A DNA stretch of 64,000 nt, taken from the NCBI RefSeq assembly GCF_023380205.1, contig NZ_CP093360.1, positions 248,001-312,000 on the forward strand, read 5' to 3'. Under the pieces are notes generated by a model. The model was given only the letters and a program-made list of their open reading frames with translations. It had not been told where the DNA came from and ran no database searches. This stretch comes from Nicoliella spurrieriana (lineage in GTDB: Bacteria > Bacillota > Bacilli > Lactobacillales > Lactobacillaceae). Both the position numbers and the translations under genes were made by a program. Positions 59,471-64,000 of the stretch are shown piece after piece. Position 1 is the first letter of the stretch. Each line of letters starts with the position of its first letter.

Positions 59471-60217
59471 CTATTTGGGTTGCTTATTCACAGCTACTTT
59501 TAGGGCATCAATTTCTTTTCCCATCGAATCCAACTTATCATTAATTTCACCTAATGATGAAAGTTGCGCTTGACTAATTTTAAAACTACTTGGAATCGAA
59601 TTATTGTTAATTTGGTCTAATTTAGCGTGTAAACTGCGCAGCTCATTTTCTGATTTTAAATTCACGTGATAATCATTATCTGAGGACAATTCATCACGAT
59701 GGCCCGACCGATTTTGACTCATCATAATAATTGGTGATTGTAAAGCGGCAATACAACTTAATGCTAAGTTAAGTAAAATAAACGGGTATGGATCAAACTT
59801 AGCTCCAAATAAATGAACAACGTTAATAAACATCCATGCTAGCAAGAAGAATACAAAAACAATGATAAAACTCCAACTACCACCAAATTTAGCAACTAAA
59901 TCTGCTACCCGTTCGCCAAACGTAGCGGTTTGATTCAGCTGATCATTAATATTTTGAATTTGGTAATTGCTTTCATTTAAAGCATCGGTTAGCTTTTGTT
60001 CGATTTTTTTATTCTTAGTTTCATTATTACTAATTAATTGATCAATCATTTCCAATTGATAGTGAATGGCATGGTGATTACAAATAAAATCATCATCCTT
60101 AGCCTTAGGATAGTCATGTCGAATATGCCCCATCACCGTGGAATCAATTTCGCCTAATAAATATCCATCATTTACGTTAAACTCTTCACCATCAACGATA
60201 CAATTCTTTTTATCCAT
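59471..60217 (-). CDS. DUF1003 membrane protein, 248 aa
   Basis: A cytosolic N-terminal region is followed by two membrane helices with the family hallmark FGGSWSFIIVFVFFLLAWMF, FDPYPFILLNLALSCIAALQ and SPIIMMSQNR. The C-terminal part is a coiled-coil-like tail (ENELRSLHAKLDQINN). Function unknown. Start ATG 60217 after GGGTG; co-oriented with and close to the ybjQ-like gene. Confidence 0.9.
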   Translation of the reverse strand: MDKKNCIVDGEEFNVNDGYLLGEIDSTVMGHIRHDYPKAKDDDFICNHHAIHYQLEMIDQLISNNETKNKKIEQKLTDALNESNYQIQNINDQLNQTATFGERVADLVAKFGGSWSFIIVFVFFLLAWMFINVVHLFGAKFDPYPFILLNLALSCIAALQSPIIMMSQNRSGHRDELSSDNDYHVNLKSENELRSLHAKLDQINNNSIPSSFKISQAQLSSLGEINDKLDSMGKEIDALKVAVNKQPK

Positions 60218-60325
60218 TATTTTCACCCTACCTATATTGAATTAACTAAGATAATAGCACAAAACATTCCCTAATGATTAGCATTATTTTAAAAGTCAGG
60301 ACTAGTGATGATCATTAGGTGGCTC

Positions 60326-60766
60326 TTAACTCTTCACCATTTTAATATGTGGTGTTTGAGCTTCAATAAAAACGTTACCTTCAGCTTTAAAGCCAAATTT
60401 TTCATAAAAGCCCTGCTTATCAGCCTGGGCGGTAATAATGATGGCCCGCTGTGATGCGTTAACCTCATTAATACAATTCAATAGATATTCCATTAGTTGA
60501 TTGCCCAATCCAGTTCCGCGTACTGATGGTACAATTAGGACCCGTCCAAAGTCTAAATAATCATCAACTTCATAAAAACGAGCGTATGCTACTAAGTGTT
60601 CGTTATCATCATATCCCAGAACATGCGTAGCAGTTAAATCTTGCCGATCAACATCCGGAACCGTTCGATTTTGTTCAAAACAAAAAGTTGCAGCTCTAAT
60701 ATAGTACATTTCCCAAACTTGATAATTGGTTAATTCATTAAATTGTCTACACATCCATTTCATCAT
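60326..60766 (-). CDS. ElaA-like GNAT acetyltransferase, 146 aa
   Basis: Short GNAT protein of the ElaA type: YYIRAATFCFEQNRTVPDVD, HVLGYDDNEHLVAYARFY, DFGRVLIVPSVRGTGLGNQL (acetyl-CoA loop VRGTGLG) and ITAQADKQGFYEKFGFKAEG. Substrate unknown. Monocistronic, divergent from the aldo/keto reductase gene. Confidence 0.9.
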   Translation of the reverse strand: MMKWMCRQFNELTNYQVWEMYYIRAATFCFEQNRTVPDVDRQDLTATHVLGYDDNEHLVAYARFYEVDDYLDFGRVLIVPSVRGTGLGNQLMEYLLNCINEVNASQRAIIITAQADKQGFYEKFGFKAEGNVFIEAQTPHIKMVKS

Positions 60767-60886
60767 TGAACCTACTTTCTATCGTTTGAATTTTAAACGA
60801 ATTGATTATGGTTTATTTTAATCCTACTGAAAGCTCTTCACCAGCCAATCTTACAACTTTTCATTTAAATATTTAAGTGGATTTAT

Positions 60887-60917
60887 TTGCATTAGAGTTA
60901 CCTAAACCCTTTATAGT
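60887..60917 (+). promoter_or_regulatory. MerR-type promoter with 19-bp spacer before the aldo/keto reductase
   Basis: TTGCAT (60887-60892) and TATAGT (60912-60917) are 19 bp apart, the overlong spacing typical of MerR-activated promoters. The spacer holds an imperfect dyad AGAGTT-ACCTA-AACCCT. A MerR-family regulator is encoded in the same operon. Confidence 0.65.
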
Positions 60918-60949
60918 AGTCTTATTAAATAATGAAAGGAAGCTTTTTA

Positions 60950-61813
60950 ATGACAAATGTACCTAATGTTAAGTTGAACAACGGAGTGGAAATGCCGGCG
61001 GAAGGGTTTGGTGTTTACCGCATTGATGGATTTGAAAATTGTAAACAAGCTGTGAAAAACGCCTTATCAGTTGGTTATCGAACAATCGATACTGCTCAAC
61101 AGTATCATAACGAGGATGCTGTTGGTGCAGCCATTGAAGAAAGTGAAATTAGTCGCAATGATATTTTCATTACGACTAAAGTTTGGATCACTGAATTTGA
61201 GTATGCAAAAACGCGTGCTTCAATTGAAGCATCATTAAAAAAATTAAGAACTGATTATATTGATCTAGTACTATTACACCAACCATTTGGCGATTCCTAT
61301 TCTGCTTATCGCGCATTAGAGGACCTCTACGACGAAGGCAAAATCAGAGCAATTGGTGTCTCCAACTATAATAGTGATCGATACATCGATATTCAGCATT
61401 TTGCTAGGATTAAACCGGCCGTTGATCAAATGGAGACCCATGTTTTCTTTCAACAAAAAGAAATGCAAGCGTATACTAATAAGTATGGAACTAAGTTAGA
61501 ATCATGGGGGCCATTCGCTAATGGTAAACACGATATCTTTACTAATCCCATTTTAACTAAAATTGGTAAACAGTATCAAAAGACTGCTTCTCAAGTTGCA
61601 CTGCGGTTCTTGACGCAAAAGGATATCATTATTATTCCAAAATCTAATAGTATTGAACGAATGCGACAAAATATTGATATTTGGGACTTTACTTTAAGTG
61701 ACGCAGATATGGAATCGATTGAAAACATGGATACCAATGAAAGCTCATTTATGAATCTACACGATCCCAAGACTGTGGAATGGATCGTTAATTCAGTTCC
61801 AGAAAAGAAATAA
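60950..61813 (+). CDS. Aldo/keto reductase, 287 aa
   Basis: NAD(P)H-dependent carbonyl reductase. Family motifs GVEMPAEGFGVYRI, RTIDTAQQYHNEDAVGAAIE (Asp and Tyr of the active site), TTKVWITEF (Lys), VLLHQPFGDS (His/Gln position), IRAIGVSNY and IIPKSNSIERMRQNI. Start ATG 60950 after GAAAGGAAG. Followed after 25 bases by the MerR-type regulator gene, which is common for stress-inducible reductases in lactobacilli. Substrate unknown. Confidence 0.93.
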   Translation: MTNVPNVKLNNGVEMPAEGFGVYRIDGFENCKQAVKNALSVGYRTIDTAQQYHNEDAVGAAIEESEISRNDIFITTKVWITEFEYAKTRASIEASLKKLRTDYIDLVLLHQPFGDSYSAYRALEDLYDEGKIRAIGVSNYNSDRYIDIQHFARIKPAVDQMETHVFFQQKEMQAYTNKYGTKLESWGPFANGKHDIFTNPILTKIGKQYQKTASQVALRFLTQKDIIIIPKSNSIERMRQNIDIWDFTLSDADMESIENMDTNESSFMNLHDPKTVEWIVNSVPEKK

Positions 61814-61838
61814 TTCAAATCAATTTGGAGGATTAAAA

Positions 61839-62234
61839 TTGTTGACGGTTAAAAAGGTTGCTCAAAAACTAAATCTGACTGAGTATACGGTTCGTTATTA
61901 CACCAATTTAGGACTAGTTCCTACCGTAAAGCGCAATTCACAAAACGAACGGATTTTTGACCACGATGCATTAGAGTGGCTTCGTGGTTGTAAAATGCTC
62001 CGCAGTACTGGGATGTCGATTAAACAAATCAAACAATACGTTGACCTATGTAAAATGGGCACCGATAGTATAAACGAGCGGTTTCAAATGATAAAGGATG
62101 AACGTGATTTAGCAATTCAAAGGGTAACTGAAGCTCAACGGAATCTGCAGTTTCTGAATGAAAAAGTTAATATTTATAAACAAGCAATTGATAACCACGA
62201 TGATGTTGATCCATTAAATCCAAATGAGCATTAG
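61839..62234 (+). CDS. MerR-family transcriptional regulator, 131 aa
   Basis: Winged-helix MerR domain LTVKKVAQKLNLTEYTVRYY, TNLGLVPTVKRNSQNERIFD and LRSTGMSIKQIKQYVDLCK, then a long dimerising coiled coil (RDLAIQRVTEAQRNLQFLNE). No Cys metal-binding loop, so the ligand is probably organic or redox-related. Start TTG 61839 with GGAGG ahead; there is no ATG option. It likely activates the 19-bp-spacer promoter upstream of the operon. Confidence 0.92.
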   Translation: MLTVKKVAQKLNLTEYTVRYYTNLGLVPTVKRNSQNERIFDHDALEWLRGCKMLRSTGMSIKQIKQYVDLCKMGTDSINERFQMIKDERDLAIQRVTEAQRNLQFLNEKVNIYKQAIDNHDDVDPLNPNEH

Positions 62235-62302
62235 TAGCTAGTAACGACAATTAATCCGGAACCAATCTTTCAGGCGCTGGATTAATTGAACCGTATCTTT
62301 AA

Positions 62303-62335
62303 GCACCACCAAACATAAAATATGGTTGGTGGTGA
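62303..62335. terminator. Possible terminator hairpin
   Basis: CACCACCAAAC and GTTGGTGGTG pair around an AT-rich loop between convergent genes; the T-run is weak in both directions. Confidence 0.45.
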
Positions 62336-62347
62336 TACATAAACTAA

Positions 62348-63706
62348 TTAGATGATATTTGCAGTATCTGATTTGCTTAATTTATTAACAGTTAAGTAAA
62401 CCACTGCTGATACGGCAAATCCGATTAACCATGATAATTCAATTTGGGTCAGTGCAAACAGCGCTCCTGCAATCAAGGCTGCAAACGCTTTCCAATTAAT
62501 TTTCCTAATATCATCCCGGTATAGTTGGTCCAGATCCACCTTTCTTTTCCTCACGATATAATATTCAATCAGAATAATTGCAGTCAATGGTCCTAAAAAG
62601 ATTGCATAGGAATGAATAAAAATGGTCAATCCTTGTGATGATGAATCACCAACTAGTAGCCATGGGCATGTAAATACTGCTAATCCTGTAACTAACACGA
62701 GTGATAGTTTACGCGGTAGTTTTAATAAGGAGGTCAATACGTAAGTAGTTGGCGTAATATTAGCCACCGCATTAGTAGTAATTACCCCTAAAACGATAAA
62801 CAATGAAACCAAAAGCATAATCACATGATTGTTAAAGATGTGTGACATTGCATCCACCGGACTAGCGATACCAGTAACTGCAGATAACATGGCACCAGTT
62901 AACAGCGTAATCCCATATGAGAAACCAATTGGTAAGAAGTATAAGAAGCCCCGTTTGCAATTACTAATCCCGGGTTTTAATTCCCTTGAGTAATCAGCTG
63001 CCGACTCAAAAATAGCAGTATAGTTACCTAAGAATGCTACAATAAACCCGAAAAACTGAATTCCCCATGAACCCTTTGATTGCACTAGGGTTTGGCTAAT
63101 CGCACTACCATGGTTAACCAATAGAATGATAAATAAACTGAGTAAGGAAACCATCATGATAACAGATACGACTGAAGTAATGTTCTTAATGAATTTAAAG
63201 CCCCGGATTGATAAGATCAATTGAACGATCATTAAAAATGTAAAGCAAATTGCAACGTTGTTAAAACCATTGTTAGTTATGATCTTAGCAATTTCATTAA
63301 GTGCCAATGCTCCCGTCCAACTTTGGAATCCGAACCATACTAGGGACGGAACCCCCCTAAATAGACTTGAAAACTTAGCACCGTTCTTGCCAAATGATAA
63401 TCGTAATTGCATTACATACGGAACCCCAGTTTCATAACCAAACCGATCATTCAACGCAAATATTAATGATACAATTGCAATTGCAATGGCCGCAGCTACA
63501 ACCGTTTGGAGTAAATTCATGGTTGCAACTCCAGCAACCACAATTGATGACCCCACCGTTATATTACCAATGTTAAAACCATCACCTAGCCACATTGACA
63601 TATAAGCTAATTTCCCAATCTTTCTTTGATCATCCTTAATCGGCAATAGTTCGTCGGGGATGGTTAACTCTGGACTAATTTCCTCGTTATTCACTACACT
63701 TTGCAT
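62348..63706 (-). CDS. NCS1-family nucleobase/cation symporter (cytosine/allantoin permease-like), 452 aa
   Basis: Twelve-helix NCS1 transporter with MSMWLGDGFNIGNITVGSS, FGKNGAKFSSLFRGVPSLVW, FGFQSWTGALALNEIA, NYTAIFESAADYSRELKPG and ITPTTYVLTSLL. Substrates in this family are cytosine, purines, uracil, hydantoin or allantoin; none of the linked genes here decides between them. The start is ATG 63706 after GGGAGG; a TTG two codons upstream is less likely. Confidence 0.9.
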   Translation of the reverse strand: MQSVVNNEEISPELTIPDELLPIKDDQRKIGKLAYMSMWLGDGFNIGNITVGSSIVVAGVATMNLLQTVVAAAIAIAIVSLIFALNDRFGYETGVPYVMQLRLSFGKNGAKFSSLFRGVPSLVWFGFQSWTGALALNEIAKIITNNGFNNVAICFTFLMIVQLILSIRGFKFIKNITSVVSVIMMVSLLSLFIILLVNHGSAISQTLVQSKGSWGIQFFGFIVAFLGNYTAIFESAADYSRELKPGISNCKRGFLYFLPIGFSYGITLLTGAMLSAVTGIASPVDAMSHIFNNHVIMLLVSLFIVLGVITTNAVANITPTTYVLTSLLKLPRKLSLVLVTGLAVFTCPWLLVGDSSSQGLTIFIHSYAIFLGPLTAIILIEYYIVRKRKVDLDQLYRDDIRKINWKAFAALIAGALFALTQIELSWLIGFAVSAVVYLTVNKLSKSDTANII

Positions 63707-63931
63707 AAGCAATTACCTCCCGTATTTAACGTAATCATTTTACGTTATCAGTTAATGAATTGGATTTATAGCCAGAAGTAATTACTGATCACTTCTTAAC
63801 TAAATTAATATCTTGTAACCATCATATCTTAACTAAACACTTAATTATTTGGAATAAAGTACAAAAATAGTTCGTATTTTAATTTAAAATTACAAAATAC
63901 TAATTTTTAATTAATCTAATTCTAATTAAAA

Positions 63932-63965
63932 AGCGTAACCGATTTTTTAAATCGGTTACGCTAAT
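63932..63965. terminator. Terminator at the right edge
   Basis: AGCGTAACCGATTT (63932-63945) pairs with AAATCGGTTACGCT (63949-63962). A T-run follows in the minus direction, so it probably ends a minus-strand gene beyond the window. The rest of 63713-64000 is AT-rich and holds no ORF I can support. Confidence 0.75.
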
Positions 63966-64000
63966 CGCTTATCATTATTTGTTTTAATGATTCCTTCCCA

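Overview
The window looks like a chromosomal segment of a low-GC Lactobacillaceae bacterium (heterofermentative-lactobacillus type). The basis is AT-rich sequence, AGGAGG-type ribosome binding sites, T-box leaders, a type II-A-like CRISPR array, a KxYKxGKxW-like secreted Ser-rich protein, a salvage-only thiamine operon and many lactobacillus-type membrane families. Genus was not determined.

Layout. 1-1095: the last codons of a probable csn2, a short leader and a 15-repeat CRISPR array. 1229-8964: orphan proteins, a Ser-rich surface protein, tRNA-Tyr/His/Gln, a glutamate-cysteine ligase, and a PadR/DUF1700/DUF4097 operon. 9040-14560: accessory genes (two acetyltransferases, a 14-TM MFS pump), a pair of overlapping antisense RNAs, a decayed IS3-type element, an XRE regulator and a par/Fst-like type I toxin-antitoxin locus whose toxin reading frame is broken by one base. 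14560-20700: EIIC-like permease, first aromatic operon (DAHP synthase, aroB, ROK kinase), nitrilase. 20845-23955: TPP riboswitch and tenA-thiD-thiE-thiM. 24008-36786: TauE/SafE tandem pair, 2-hydroxyacid and malate/lactate-type dehydrogenases, second EIIC, second ThiD-like kinase, T-box-controlled aminotransferase/PanE-like reductase, T-box-controlled hydratase, APC permease, secreted GH20-like enzyme. 36935-43725: trpEGDCFBA (minus strand) behind a Trp T-box. 43896-45254: second glutamate-cysteine ligase. 46350-53531: second aromatic operon (aroE, aroD, MFS-chorismate mutase fusion, aroC, aroA, tyrA, aroK). 53634-58990: an operon of two URO-D-fold methyltransferase-like proteins and a complete polar-amino-acid ABC transporter. 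59121-63706: YbjQ, DUF1003, GNAT, aldo/keto reductase with MerR regulator, NCS1 permease.

How it works together. The window encodes the whole shikimate pathway to chorismate plus the Tyr and Trp branches (no prephenate dehydratase was seen). The most interesting theme is regulation. Two aromatic operons are each preceded by a short ORF ending in aromatic codons (LFYSYW; SYYYGFYYFS) and an intrinsic terminator. The URO-D/ABC operon is preceded by an ORF with a Met/Cys cluster (MCMCQNC) and a terminator. These look like ribosome-stalling attenuators, used next to T-boxes for trp and two catabolic operons. The Cys/Met-controlled transporter plus paired Zn-methyltransferase-like proteins is my best candidate for an undescribed system, possibly uptake and demethylation of a methylated sulfur compound; the substrate is inference only.
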